The notes: a model not told the origin generated them from the sequence alone. A DNA stretch of 50,616 nt from an uncultured Clostridia bacterium (GCA_947303255.1 CAMYXL010000011.1:1-50616), one strand, 5' to 3'; shown: positions 1 through 8,784, counted from the stretch's first letter. Numbers and translations are program-made.

Positions 1-45
1 ATATGCAGTCTGTAGGCTGATCGATACCTATAAGGTTAAAAGATC

Positions 46-90
46 AAGGGGATGATTTCCAAACGGAAAACATCCCCTTTTATTTTGCTT
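46..90 (+). terminator. Intrinsic terminator at the left edge
   Basis: A 9-bp stem (AAGGGGATG at 46-54 with CATCCCCTT at 71-79) is followed on the plus strand by a T-rich run to about position 90. It would end a transcript entering from the left, whose gene cannot be identified from the 45 bases present. It may also work weakly for the minus-strand operon ending at 99, because the opposite side has a short TTTT run. Confidence 0.7.
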
Positions 91-98
91 TTATCATG

Positions 99-515
99 TC
101 ACTCCACAAGCTCATATGTCGTTTCCTGAGCCGCTTCCATCTCCATTATCATCTTAGAGGAACCGGCGTATCTGATCTTGACATACTCGCCTATCTCAGG
201 CATTGGAGCCGTCGGGTTGATCTTATACTTTGTGCCGTCGATCGTAACGCATGTTTTCGCCTGTCCGATCTCCTCGACATAACCCGTGTATGACTGGTAT
301 TTACCGCTTGATACGTTCTTGATATCCATCAGTACCGGCATCGCAAATATGATCGCATAAGCTATCGTTATGGCCGCGAAGAACACCGGTGCAAAGAACA
401 TGAAACCGTGCTTGGTCTTTCTCTTCCTGTTCCTTTCCGAAAAAAGGATCGTAACGACGATAAACACGAACATCACCAAAAGGTGCATTAAAAGACAGAA
501 AATGAAATACTTCAT
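99..515 (-). CDS. Small membrane protein, function unknown (138 aa)
   Basis: The protein has two hydrophobic segments (about residues 1-26 and 38-65) separated by a basic loop (RNRKRKTKH), then a soluble C-terminal part of about 70 residues rich in beta-forming residues. That tail resembles the small beta domain seen after paired membrane helices in DUF3592-type proteins, but this is only a resemblance. Its start overlaps the stop of the upstream cyclo-ligase gene as TAATG, so the two are translationally coupled. It is the last gene of the ligA operon. No catalytic motif is visible. Confidence 0.75.
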   Translation of the reverse strand: MKYFIFCLLMHLLVMFVFIVVTILFSERNRKRKTKHGFMFFAPVFFAAITIAYAIIFAMPVLMDIKNVSSGKYQSYTGYVEEIGQAKTCVTIDGTKYKINPTAPMPEIGEYVKIRYAGSSKMIMEMEAAQETTYELVE

Positions 516-1108
516 TACATCTCCTCGCTCGATACTACGAGCACGTAATCGACCATATAATCATGGCTTTCGACAGGAAGTGCGGAATACACCTGGAAAT
601 CGTAGCAGATTCCTACTGTAACAGGCTTTTTGCCGGCTCCGAACTGATTCAGATATCTGTCATAATATCCGCCGCCCTGACCAAGTCTTGCGCCATCCTG
701 AGTATATGCGACTGCAGGGACAAAGATAAGGTCGATATCGTTCGGATAAATCTTTCTCTTATCCTTTTTAGGCTCCGGGATATCATAGCTTCCGAGAGAG
801 AAATCAGCATCAAGATCCTTGATCTCATAGAAGTCCATCGTATCGCCCTTTACACGAGGGAAACATATGGTCTTTCCGGCCTTAACAAAATGCTCAGTAA
901 TTGCATCACATGACAGTTCACCGTTAACCGATCTGTATAAAGCAATCGTATCAGCCTTAGCGATCTCCTCAACGAGCTGAGGATCACCGTCATTTATGAC
1001 ATGCTCCGCAAGCACCTTAGCAGCATCTTCGATCTGCTTTTTGGTAAGCTGCATTCTCTGCTTTCTAACGTTTTCTCTTATCTGAGATTTAAGAATTGCT
1101 TTATTCAT
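515..1108 (-). CDS. 5-formyltetrahydrofolate cyclo-ligase
   Basis: This enzyme converts 5-formyl-THF to 5,10-methenyl-THF with ATP in the cytoplasm, returning a storage or inhibitory folate to the one-carbon pool. The 197-aa length is normal for the family. The diagnostic C-terminal signature is present: a DLIFVPAVA strand, then a GARLGQGGGYYDRYL loop (about residues 128-155) that binds substrate and nucleotide. The basic N-terminal helix (KSQIRENVRKQR) is also typical. A GAGGTG ribosome site precedes ATG 1108. It lies 32 bp downstream of ligA in the same direction. The folE-folP-folB-folK biosynthesis operon is elsewhere in the window (31.8-34.1 kb). Confidence 0.93.
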   Translation of the reverse strand: MNKAILKSQIRENVRKQRMQLTKKQIEDAAKVLAEHVINDGDPQLVEEIAKADTIALYRSVNGELSCDAITEHFVKAGKTICFPRVKGDTMDFYEIKDLDADFSLGSYDIPEPKKDKRKIYPNDIDLIFVPAVAYTQDGARLGQGGGYYDRYLNQFGAGKKPVTVGICYDFQVYSALPVESHDYMVDYVLVVSSEEM

Positions 1109-1140
1109 AGTAACACCTCTGTATTTTCTTCATTATAGCA

Positions 1141-3165
1141 TTATTCGAGCATCGACAGTAACTCGGATTCCGTTATGATCCTAATGCCAAGTTCGCGGGC
1201 CTTAACGGCTTTACTGCCGGCCGCTTCGCCTTCGAGGAGCATGGATGTCTTCTTGGACACGCTGCTTACTACCTTACCGCCGTTCTTCTCGATCAGCGCC
1301 GACGCCTCGTCTCTGCTCATTGTCGGAAGAGTACCCGTAATACAGATACTTAAGCCCTGGAGCTTGTCGCCCAGTTCAGACTTATCCTTAACAAAGTTCA
1401 AGCCCTCTTCCCTAAGCTTTTCAATGATCTTTCTGTTATCTTCATCTTCGAAAAAGCTCTTGATCGCGAGCGCAGATATCTCTCCGATATCTCCTACTGC
1501 CGTAAGGTCCTCAATGGATGCTGCCATGATATCGTCTATGGAATCAAAGCTTCTCAAAAGTTCCTTGGCCGTAGCCTTACCGACGTTCGGAATTCCGAGT
1601 CCCGCCAGCACTTTTTCTGCAGGAGCATCCTTGGCTACATCGATCTGCGCCAGGATCTTATCGGTATTCTTCTCAAGACCGAATATCTTATCTTCAAGGA
1701 GCTTATCCCTCATATTCTTCAGTTCGAAAACATCCGCAATATTACTGAGATATCCTCTCTCGACCAGGTCTCTTATGTACTCTTCACCAAAGCCCTTTAT
1801 ATCGAGGCAATCCCTGGATACAAAGTTTATGATCCTGAATGCGAGCTGACCTTTGCAGCTTATGTTCGTACACTTATAATCCGCAGTGTTTTCTTCTCTG
1901 CTCAGTTTGTGACCGCAGACAGGGCAAACATCAGGAAGATGGTATTTAACCCAATCCGCAGGCCTTTTAGCCTTATTAACGGATTTGATCTTAGGGATGA
2001 TCTCACCTGATTTATAAACAACCACCGTATCTCCGATTCCCAGATCAAGATCATCGATAAAATCCTGATTATGAAGCGTTGCTCTTTGAACTGTCGTACC
2101 GCACAAAGTGATAGGTTCGAAAACCGCAACAGGTGTTATCCTTCCCGTTCTTCCAAGGCCGGTCTCAATATCGATAAGACGGCTCTCTTTTTCTTCAGGC
2201 GGATACTTATATGCGATAGCCCATCTCGGGACCTTAATGGTATTTCCGAGCTTTTCCCTGTCCTTGATGCTGTTGAGCTTAACAACGGCACCGTCAATGT
2301 CGTAAGGCAATTCGCCTCTCATATTTCCGATCTTCTGAATCGCGTCCCACACCTCATCTTTTGTCTTACAAAGATAGTGGTGATCGATAACAGTCACGCC
2401 GTTCTTCTTGAGGTACTCATAACCTTCAAGGTGCGTGTTGAATGTAACGCCGCGGGTCTCCTGAACGTTAAAGATAAAAAGCGAGAGATCTCTGTCCTTC
2501 GTGATCCTGGTATCGATCTGACGAAGAGTTCCTGCCGCGCAGTTACGTGGATTCGCGAAAGTCTTCTTACCTTCTTCCTCAGCCTTCTGATTAACCTTGT
2601 CGAAGGCTTCCCTGGTCATGTATACTTCGCCCCTGATCTCGATATAATCCACAGGATAAGGCATCTTCTTAACGACGTCCTTGATGACCTTTGCGTTCAT
2701 CGTAACGTCCTCGCCTTCGTTGATTCCGTCGCCTCTGGTAACGGCCAAGGTAAGATCTCCGTTTTCATAGCGAAGTGCCATGGAAAGACCATCGATCTTG
2801 GTCTCTACCAGGAACTCGGTATCAGGTCCCAGTGCTTCTTTTGTGCTGTCGATAAACTCATCTACTTCTTCTCTCGAGAAAACATCCTGGAGGCTGAGCA
2901 TCGGGACATTATGCTTAACGAGCACGCCCTTTTCAGCCTTCCAGCCGACACGGAAAGACGGAGAATCCTTGGATACGATCGAAGGGTTCTCTTTCTCGAT
3001 CTGCTTAAGTCTTCTGTTCAGCGCATCATATTCGGCATCAGAAATCTCTGGCTCGTCGTCGTTATAGTAACGCTCACAGTGATAATTCAGTGTCTTGATA
3101 AGTTCCTTATATTCGGAAACGATCTGATCGTCGTTGTTGTCAAACATCGAGAGTTGTCCGTCCAT
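1141..3165 (-). CDS. ligA: NAD-dependent DNA ligase
   Basis: LigA seals nicks during replication and repair using NAD+. The 674-aa protein has the full bacterial architecture: Ia and adenylation domains with the AMP-accepting lysine in TKIDGL (about residue 122), an OB fold, a four-cysteine zinc finger (CPVCG...CTNISC, about residues 408-430), a helix-hairpin-helix region (AGLGIPNVGKATA) and a C-terminal BRCT domain (from about residue 590, starting LQGLSICITG). The start overlaps the stop of the upstream membrane-protein gene (TGATG), so the two are coupled. Confidence 0.98.
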   Translation of the reverse strand: MDGQLSMFDNNDDQIVSEYKELIKTLNYHCERYYNDDEPEISDAEYDALNRRLKQIEKENPSIVSKDSPSFRVGWKAEKGVLVKHNVPMLSLQDVFSREEVDEFIDSTKEALGPDTEFLVETKIDGLSMALRYENGDLTLAVTRGDGINEGEDVTMNAKVIKDVVKKMPYPVDYIEIRGEVYMTREAFDKVNQKAEEEGKKTFANPRNCAAGTLRQIDTRITKDRDLSLFIFNVQETRGVTFNTHLEGYEYLKKNGVTVIDHHYLCKTKDEVWDAIQKIGNMRGELPYDIDGAVVKLNSIKDREKLGNTIKVPRWAIAYKYPPEEKESRLIDIETGLGRTGRITPVAVFEPITLCGTTVQRATLHNQDFIDDLDLGIGDTVVVYKSGEIIPKIKSVNKAKRPADWVKYHLPDVCPVCGHKLSREENTADYKCTNISCKGQLAFRIINFVSRDCLDIKGFGEEYIRDLVERGYLSNIADVFELKNMRDKLLEDKIFGLEKNTDKILAQIDVAKDAPAEKVLAGLGIPNVGKATAKELLRSFDSIDDIMAASIEDLTAVGDIGEISALAIKSFFEDEDNRKIIEKLREEGLNFVKDKSELGDKLQGLSICITGTLPTMSRDEASALIEKNGGKVVSSVSKKTSMLLEGEAAGSKAVKARELGIRIITESELLSMLE

Positions 3166-3800
3166 CAGGCTTTTCTCCTTTCAGGAATGAAGTAAAGGAC
3201 CGGAAGCATCAAAAGGATCACAAAGAATATTCCCCATATGATCTTAGGTATCGAAAACAATCCCTTGAATGCTGCAGCGTAGTCTTCCGTGCTCTTGAAA
3301 GCAATGAAGAAGAATTTCCCGACCTTGGCCGAGATCTTAGATATCGGAACAAAGAGCCAGGAAGAAATAAGAAATACCGGGAAAGAAAGGATAAAGGCAT
3401 CTGAAAGCCATACCCAGACTGTCTCAAGTTTTAGGATGTAGATCAAAAGAACGATGACCACGGAAACGATCAGGATAACAGACATCTTGATATTTACGCT
3501 TCCGCTCCTTAAGCACCCTATAAGGAATACCAAAAGATCGATGCTTACTGCGATCGGAGCAATGTATTTGCCGAATTCCTTTTTCGATAAAAACAAAAGG
3601 CCGACAGTAAGTGCAACGATGACGGCAGAGGTTATAAGAACACAGATCTTGCCGCCTGAAACTACACCTGCCTTGGAAAGAACAAGGTCGATTCCTTTTC
3701 CCGTAATTCCCGCAAAATAACGGAAGGGCTCTGTCGCCAGAGTCCCCCACAGTAAAATCAAAACTATAGCAATAATTCCGGAACGCTCTTCGCTTCTCAA
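3165..3800 (-). CDS. Polytopic membrane protein, function unknown (211 aa)
   Basis: Almost the whole 211-aa chain is hydrophobic, with about five or six membrane helices (roughly residues 9-25, 52-72, 80-98, 105-124, 130-152 and 185-207) and a basic C-terminus (ERRKA). I recognise no family motif. It sits between the PC4-like gene (3-bp gap) and ligA (overlapping codons), so it is co-expressed with them. A membrane role linked to DNA metabolism is not implied by the sequence itself. The reading frame is supported by the coupling on both sides. Confidence 0.75.
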   Translation of the reverse strand: MRSEERSGIIAIVLILLWGTLATEPFRYFAGITGKGIDLVLSKAGVVSGGKICVLITSAVIVALTVGLLFLSKKEFGKYIAPIAVSIDLLVFLIGCLRSGSVNIKMSVILIVSVVIVLLIYILKLETVWVWLSDAFILSFPVFLISSWLFVPISKISAKVGKFFFIAFKSTEDYAAAFKGLFSIPKIIWGIFFVILLMLPVLYFIPERRKA

Positions 3801-3803
3801 CTA

Positions 3804-4046
3804 TTATTCCTCAAACTCGTATGGATCATAGTCTGCGAGAAGTTCCTTAAGAACAGCAACTTCCTCTGCGTTGAGTGAAAGTCCCTTACCTACCTTCTCA
3901 TGGTCCGGGCCCCAGTCACGAATATCGAGCTTAGCTTTACCTTCGTTCCACTTAACGATATTTACTTCTCTGTTCCAACCGGACTTGTTGGTAGCAAGGA
4001 TTCCGATGTTCTTAACGATCTCGGATTTGATTTCTGTCTTTGGCAT
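3804..4046 (-). CDS. PC4/YdbC-like single-stranded-nucleic-acid-binding protein
   Basis: The 80-aa protein matches the YdbC family, the bacterial relatives of the eukaryotic PC4 coactivator fold that bind single-stranded DNA or RNA as dimers. The family pattern is visible: an N-terminal strand ending GILATNKSGWNREVNIVKWN, a second strand with KLDIRDWGPDHEKVGKG, then a C-terminal helix (LNAEEVAVLKELLADYD). A GGAGG ribosome site lies upstream of ATG 4046. It is the first gene of the operon leading to ligA, which fits a role in DNA handling (inference). Confidence 0.85.
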   Translation of the reverse strand: MPKTEIKSEIVKNIGILATNKSGWNREVNIVKWNEGKAKLDIRDWGPDHEKVGKGLSLNAEEVAVLKELLADYDPYEFEE

Positions 4047-4101
4047 TTGAATATCCTCCGTAGTAAAAGATACAATTGACTATTTTTATAAATATGTGAA
4101 G

Positions 4102-4129
4102 ATTATAACACAAGAAAAACAAAGGTAAA
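4102..4129 (-). promoter_or_regulatory. Candidate sigma-A promoter for the PC4-ligA operon
   Basis: On the minus strand TTTACC (4124-4129) and TATAAT (4102-4107) are separated by 16 bp. The -35 box overlaps the ribosome site of the divergent phosphoesterase gene, so the two transcription units are tightly back to back. Confidence 0.55.
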
Positions 4130-4135
4130 TATATC

Positions 4136-5023
4136 ATGCGATTTTTTATTATAATAATCATATTATTATTTTTGGCGTACATAGCAATTACCGTGTACTC
4201 TTCAATAGAGGCAAGAATGCTCTGTATAAGTCATGTTTTTCTTCATAAATCCAAATCGAAAAAGAACGATCTGAGTGTCATCAAAAAACAGAAAGATGCG
4301 TTCATAAAAAACTTCGATCCGTCGACCGTAAAGGACAGCAATAATACAAAGATTTTGTTTTTCTCGGACCTTCATGCGGAGTACTGCTTTATACCTGTTG
4401 AAAAGGTTATCGATACCATCAAAAAAGCAAATGTCGATGCCGTTATATTCGGCGGAGATATCTGTAATGATCCGCTGAATTACAAAAAGGGCATCGCATA
4501 TCTTAATGCCATTAAAAATACATGTGATGAACTCAATATCCCGTTTCTGGGCGTAAACGGAAACCACGATATATTTCTTACTGAAGATCAGATAAAAGAA
4601 GCCCTTTTTACCGATCTTCGAAAGACGACAGTAACCGTTAAAGACGTCCTGATCTCAGGCGTTAATGACACAGGAAAACATAACAGGGTCTGGGATGATA
4701 ATCCGGTAAAGGACACAAACGGAATGACTCATCTTCTGGTCTCACATAACCCTGACTGGCTCATTGAAGCATCGGACAGAAAGCAGCTCGATAATATTGA
4801 TCACATGATCTCCGGACATATCCACGGCGGTCAGTTCTGCTTCCCTTTCAGGATCGAGATCAAAGCAATAAGGAAAGACAAACTTCCGAGAAGAAAAGTT
4901 ATCGACGGCGTATTTGACGGAGGCGGTATCACGTTTTTTATCAGCCGCGGAATAGGCTGTGTATTGATCCCGTTCAGGTTTTTGGCAAAACCTGAGATAT
5001 CTGTTATAGAGATCGAAAAATAA
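4136..5023 (+). CDS. Membrane-anchored calcineurin-like metallophosphoesterase
   Basis: This is a 295-aa phosphoesterase of the YaeI/YkoQ type with one N-terminal membrane helix (about residues 2-22) and an outside or periplasm-facing catalytic domain. All dimetal motifs are intact: SDLH (about residue 78), GGDICND, GNHD, SHNPDW and GHIHGGQ. Family members hydrolyse phosphodiester or pyrophosphate bonds, and some act on lipid-A precursors or UDP-sugars; the substrate here cannot be read from the sequence. An AAAGG ribosome site stands 10 bases before ATG 4136. The gene is monocistronic and divergent from the ligA operon. Confidence 0.88.
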   Translation: MRFFIIIIILLFLAYIAITVYSSIEARMLCISHVFLHKSKSKKNDLSVIKKQKDAFIKNFDPSTVKDSNNTKILFFSDLHAEYCFIPVEKVIDTIKKANVDAVIFGGDICNDPLNYKKGIAYLNAIKNTCDELNIPFLGVNGNHDIFLTEDQIKEALFTDLRKTTVTVKDVLISGVNDTGKHNRVWDDNPVKDTNGMTHLLVSHNPDWLIEASDRKQLDNIDHMISGHIHGGQFCFPFRIEIKAIRKDKLPRRKVIDGVFDGGGITFFISRGIGCVLIPFRFLAKPEISVIEIEK

Positions 5024-5026
5024 GCA

Positions 5027-5055
5027 AGAAAAAAGGCCGTCCGGCAAGGATGGCC
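5027..5055 (-). terminator. Hairpin with minus-strand T-run, owner unclear
   Basis: GGCCGTCC (5035-5042) pairs with GGATGGCC (5048-5055). On the minus strand the stem is followed by six T residues (opposite 5029-5034), while on the plus strand there is no T-run. No minus-strand gene ends here, because glgP already has a terminator at 5263-5299. It either ends the plus-strand phosphoesterase mRNA or marks the 3' end of a small minus-strand RNA. The rest of 5056-5262 is AT-rich and I see no gene in it. Confidence 0.45.
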
Positions 5056-5262
5056 AATTACACATAAATCTTTGGGCAAAAAACTTATGAACCGTGAAAA
5101 GAGCAGTTACGATCTTTCACAGACAATAAGATGATAACCTAACACATTCGACTCAACAATATAAATCATTTTGACATTTAGTATAAATCTTAAGGGTTTC
5201 CGATCGGGCTTTTTTGTACATATAATCCGCGAAACGTTACGCTCGCAAGGGTTTTCGAGTAT

Positions 5263-5299
5263 AAAAAATCCCGGATGCCTTGTGAAGACGATCCGGGAT
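5263..5299 (-). terminator. Terminator of glgP
   Basis: A perfect 9-bp stem (ATCCCGGAT 5268-5276 with ATCCGGGAT 5291-5299) is followed on the minus strand by six T residues. It begins about 17 bases past the glgP stop codon. Confidence 0.9.
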
Positions 5300-5315
5300 A
5301 TTTAACGAAGTTACA

Positions 5316-7703
5316 TTATTTGATCTTGCATCCCTTGATCTTCCAGATCTCCTTAGCGTACTCACTGATTGTACGGTCAGAAGAGAATCTTCCGGAATTG
5401 CAGATGTTGATCCATGCCTTCTTAGCCCACTTCATCTCGTTCTTGTAATCCATGTAGATCCTGTCACGAGTCTTTCTGTAGTCATCGAAGTCACCCAATA
5501 CATAATATGTATCACCCGGCTGCCAGTTGTCGCCGTAGATGATGCCGTTATAGAGGTCTCTGAACATTCCTGTTCCCTCATCGTCGAATGAACCGTCGAT
5601 GAGACGATCGAGAGCCTTCTTAAGACCAGGGATATTCTCATACTGCCACTTAGGATTGTAATAAGCCTTTGTAGCTGCCATATCGCCTGCACGGCAACCG
5701 AAGATATAGATGTTGTCATTGCCGACAGCCTCAGCGATCTCAACGTTAGCACCGTCCAAAGTACCGAGTGTAAGAGCACCGTTCATCATGAACTTCATGT
5801 TACCTGTACCGGAAGCCTCAAGACCTGCTGTAGAGATCTGCTCGGAGATATCTGAAGCCGGGAACAGACGCTCACCGTTGGATACGTTGTAGTTCTCGAT
5901 GAATACGACCTTAAGTCTGCCCTTCATGTCAGGATCGCTGTCGATGAGCTTAGCGATCTCGTTGATGAACTTGATTATTGCCTTAGCTCTGAAGTAACCA
6001 GGAGCAGCCTTAGCACCGAAGATGATGGTTACAGGCGGAAGTGCGAGCTTAGGGTCTTCCTTGATCCTGTCGTAGAGATTCAATGCGTAAAGAGCATTGA
6101 GGAGCTGTCTCTTGTATTCGTGGAGACGCTTGATCTGTACGTCAAATACAGAATTAGGATTGAGCTCGATTCCTGCTGTTGTCTTAAGGAATTCTGCATA
6201 AGCTTTCTTATTGGACTTCTTGATAGCGATAAGACGCTTCATTACAGCCTTGTCGTCCTTATACTTCTCGAGCTTCTTAAGATCCTCGAGGTGTGTGATC
6301 CACTTATCGTTTCCGAGTAGTTCCGTAAAGAGAGCGGAAAGCTCAGGGTTACACATACGAAGCCATCTTCTAGGTGTAACACCGTTTGTCTTGTTGGAGA
6401 ACTTCTCAGGATAGATGTTGTACCAGTCCTTGAGTGTCTCGTTCTTGAGGATGTCTGTGTGGAGGGCAGCAACGCCGTTTACGGAGTGTGAACCGTAGAT
6501 TGCCATCCAAGCCATGTGGATCTTGCCGTCAGCCAGAGGAGACATGCGGTCGATGAGCTCGGAATAGAGGCCTGCTTCGTACATCTGTGCACGGAACTGG
6601 TTGTTGATGCCTTCGATGATCTCGAAAATACGGGGGAAGAGGAAACGGAAGATGGAGATATCCCACTTCTCGAGTGCCTCTGCCATGATCGTGTGGTTTG
6701 TATAAGCGAATGTAGCCTTAACGATCTCCCATGCCTCTGTCCACTCGATGCCGTTCTCGTCAACGAGGAGTCTCATGAGCTCAGGGATAGCGACTACAGG
6801 GTGTGTATCGTTGAGCTGGATCGTGTTGTACTTAGCGAAATCGTGGAGATCGTCGCCATGATACTTCTTATATCTGTAGATGATGTCCTGCAGAGAAGCA
6901 GAAACGAAGAAGTACTGCTGTCTTACACGGAGAACCTTACCGTCGTAAGAAGTATCGTTAGGATAGAGGACTCTCCAGATGTCCTGAACGCGGTTTCTCT
7001 CGATGACTGCGTCGTCGAATCTCTGTGAATTGAAGAGGTTGAAGTTGAATTCCTGAGCGGGCTCAGCCTTCCAGAGTCTCAAGAGGTTAACGTTCTTTGT
7101 GCCGTAACCTGTGATAGGGAGGTCGCAGGGAACTGCCCAGACGTCGATGTCTGAGTAGTGGACCTTAACCTTGCGGTCGTATCTGGGGAGAATGAAAGGA
7201 TATCCGTGCTCCATCCAGGAGTCAGGATACTCATTCTGGAAACCGTTCTCGATTGCCTGTCTGAAAAGACCGTAACGGTAAAGGATTCCATAACCTGTGA
7301 CAGGGAGGTTCAGTGTAGCGCATGAATCGAGGAAACATGCTGCAAGTCTTCCGAGACCGCCGTTTCCGAGTGCCGGGTCTGTCTCTTCCTCAAGGATATC
7401 AGTAAGATTGTAGCCGAAGGATGCCATGGCTTCCTTAGCTTCGTCGTAGATTCCGAGGTTAACGAGGTTGTTAAGAAGAGATCTGCCCTCAAGGAACTCA
7501 GCTGAAAGATAATAAGCTTGTCTTTCCTTGCTGTAAGCTACGCGGGTCTCTTCCCAGTTGTCTGAGATCAATTCGACAACGCTTTTCGAAAGGGCTGTCC
7601 AAAAGTCTCTTGCTGTCGCCTTTTCGGACGTAAAGCCTGTCTCGGCTCTGACATGAGCGTCAATTCTGTCCGTAAGCATCTTAGTTGTAACTTTTTTTGC
7701 CAT
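5316..7703 (-). CDS. glgP: Glycogen/maltodextrin phosphorylase
   Basis: GlgP releases glucose-1-phosphate from alpha-1,4-glucan ends by phosphorolysis in the cytoplasm. The 795-aa length is typical of the GT35 family. The family signature with the pyridoxal-phosphate lysine (EASGTGNMKFMMNG, lysine about 637) and the glucan-binding and catalytic segments (NLVNLGIYDEA, DPALGNGGLGRLAAC, NDTHP) are present. The gene stands alone with its own promoter region and terminator. The ribosome site is unusual: the G-rich element (opposite 7724-7731) is 20 bases from ATG 7703, with a short palindrome in between. Confidence 0.97.
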   Translation of the reverse strand: MAKKVTTKMLTDRIDAHVRAETGFTSEKATARDFWTALSKSVVELISDNWEETRVAYSKERQAYYLSAEFLEGRSLLNNLVNLGIYDEAKEAMASFGYNLTDILEEETDPALGNGGLGRLAACFLDSCATLNLPVTGYGILYRYGLFRQAIENGFQNEYPDSWMEHGYPFILPRYDRKVKVHYSDIDVWAVPCDLPITGYGTKNVNLLRLWKAEPAQEFNFNLFNSQRFDDAVIERNRVQDIWRVLYPNDTSYDGKVLRVRQQYFFVSASLQDIIYRYKKYHGDDLHDFAKYNTIQLNDTHPVVAIPELMRLLVDENGIEWTEAWEIVKATFAYTNHTIMAEALEKWDISIFRFLFPRIFEIIEGINNQFRAQMYEAGLYSELIDRMSPLADGKIHMAWMAIYGSHSVNGVAALHTDILKNETLKDWYNIYPEKFSNKTNGVTPRRWLRMCNPELSALFTELLGNDKWITHLEDLKKLEKYKDDKAVMKRLIAIKKSNKKAYAEFLKTTAGIELNPNSVFDVQIKRLHEYKRQLLNALYALNLYDRIKEDPKLALPPVTIIFGAKAAPGYFRAKAIIKFINEIAKLIDSDPDMKGRLKVVFIENYNVSNGERLFPASDISEQISTAGLEASGTGNMKFMMNGALTLGTLDGANVEIAEAVGNDNIYIFGCRAGDMAATKAYYNPKWQYENIPGLKKALDRLIDGSFDDEGTGMFRDLYNGIIYGDNWQPGDTYYVLGDFDDYRKTRDRIYMDYKNEMKWAKKAWINICNSGRFSSDRTISEYAKEIWKIKGCKIK

Positions 7704-7710
7704 AATAGTC

Positions 7711-7731
7711 GACGTTAAACGTCTCCCCCCT
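7711..7731 (-). promoter_or_regulatory. Distant glgP ribosome site with intervening hairpin
   Basis: The anti-16S G-run (GGGGGGAG, opposite 7724-7731) is about 20 bases upstream of ATG 7703, too far for normal initiation. The palindrome GACGT-TAA-ACGTC (7711-7723) lies between. If folded, it would shorten the effective spacing to about 7 bases. The role is inferred. Confidence 0.4.
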
Positions 7732-7756
7732 CACATAAAACTTTTACACCAAAATG

Positions 7757-7765
7757 ATTTTAACA
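7757..7765 (-). promoter_or_regulatory. Candidate extended -10 element for glgP
   Basis: On the minus strand TG-T-TAAAAT forms an extended -10 box about 55 bases upstream of the glgP start. No good -35 box lies at 16-18 bp, as often seen with extended -10 promoters. Confidence 0.35.
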
Positions 7766-7830
7766 TACCGAGAAATCAGTAATGTAAATTTTTTATATAC
7801 AAAATGCCAAAATTATCCAACGTTGAATAA

Positions 7831-7859
7831 TTGGTGCTTATATATTAAACTTTTATAAG
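7831..7859 (+). promoter_or_regulatory. Candidate promoter of the A24 peptidase operon
   Basis: TTGGTG (7831-7836) and TATAAG (7854-7859) are spaced by 17 bp. They lie 27 bases before the first start codon of the plus-strand operon, in the region divergent from glgP. Confidence 0.5.
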
Positions 7860-7885
7860 CAATAGAAAACATTTCGGAGGGCTTA

Positions 7886-8770
7886 ATGGTCACGGTTATT
7901 TCAGCAATAATTGCTGCAGTTTTGGGTATTCTTATAGGATTATTTCTGACGTTCTTGTTCAAGCATATTCCTGAGACATGGTTGCAGGATTACGATTATG
8001 ACCCGAAAGCCCCTAACCACAGGCCTGCAAAGAGAATGAAGATAGTTCCTCACGGTATATTGGCAGGACTTTTTTGTGCAGTTTTCTACGTAACTTCGGT
8101 TATTTTCTTCCCGGACCTTATCGATTTGAAGATGCCTATACACATCATCGCTATCGTTGTTATAGTTCCTGTTCTCTTCCTTGTCCTCATTTCCGACAAG
8201 CTTAACAGGATCATTCCTGATCAGTTCTGGATCCTTATCCTCGTATTCGGATTCATACTTTTGGCTTCAGATTATCTCGAAGGAACAATGTGGTTCACCA
8301 TTGATGCTCCTTGGTTCGCTCCTATCGTAAACAGGCTCGGCGGAGCAATTGTAGGCGGTGGCGCTATTTTCCTTATCGGATTTATCGGTGAACTGATCAC
8401 TTCAAAAGAAGCAATGGGACAGGGCGATATGAAGCTTCTCGCTGCATGCGGAATGTGCACGGGCCTTTACGGTCTTGTCGTCTTGATCTATATATCCGTA
8501 ATCATCGGAGTTCTTTTCGCGATCCCTCTTCTTATCAAGAAGCAGAAGCGTCTTAAGGAAGAAAGGGATTATATCGCTAATCATGAGAATCCTATCGTAG
8601 CCAAGATGGAACTCAAGCTCAAGAAAGAAGAGATGCACTATGCCGAGGATCCTGATTACCTGGCTTTCGGACCGTTCATCGCTTTGGGTACAGGTGTTTT
8701 CCTCGCCCTTGAGCCGGTGTTCTATCACATCCTTTTCCAGTATATGGTCACATTCGGAGTCTACTTCTGA
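7886..8770 (+). CDS. A24 prepilin-peptidase-like membrane aspartyl protease
   Basis: The 294-aa polytopic protein carries both aspartates of the type IV prepilin peptidase family: one in SDKLNRIIPDQ (about residue 95, matching the D-x5-IP motif) and one in GQGDMKLLAA (about residue 179). The N-terminal GILIGLFLTFLFKHIP segment resembles the start of PilD-type enzymes. The CxxC zinc-binding cysteines of the N-methylase domain are absent, so methylation is not expected. The cytosolic insert is charged (about residues 210-245). No pilin or secretion ATPase gene is nearby, so the substrate is unknown. A GGAGG site precedes ATG 7886. It is the first gene of a three-gene operon. Confidence 0.82.
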   Translation: MVTVISAIIAAVLGILIGLFLTFLFKHIPETWLQDYDYDPKAPNHRPAKRMKIVPHGILAGLFCAVFYVTSVIFFPDLIDLKMPIHIIAIVVIVPVLFLVLISDKLNRIIPDQFWILILVFGFILLASDYLEGTMWFTIDAPWFAPIVNRLGGAIVGGGAIFLIGFIGELITSKEAMGQGDMKLLAACGMCTGLYGLVVLIYISVIIGVLFAIPLLIKKQKRLKEERDYIANHENPIVAKMELKLKKEEMHYAEDPDYLAFGPFIALGTGVFLALEPVFYHILFQYMVTFGVYF

Positions 8771-8784
8771 TAGAGGGATCCGAC

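Noticed and set aside
2071..3195. 374-aa plus-strand open frame opposite ligA
   Set aside because: It lies wholly antisense to ligA, has no ribosome site or family motif, and its composition is what antisense of a coding gene gives.
5169..5190. TTGACA and TATAAA near 5171-5186 as a plus-strand promoter
   Set aside because: The spacing is only about 5 bp, too short for a sigma-A promoter.
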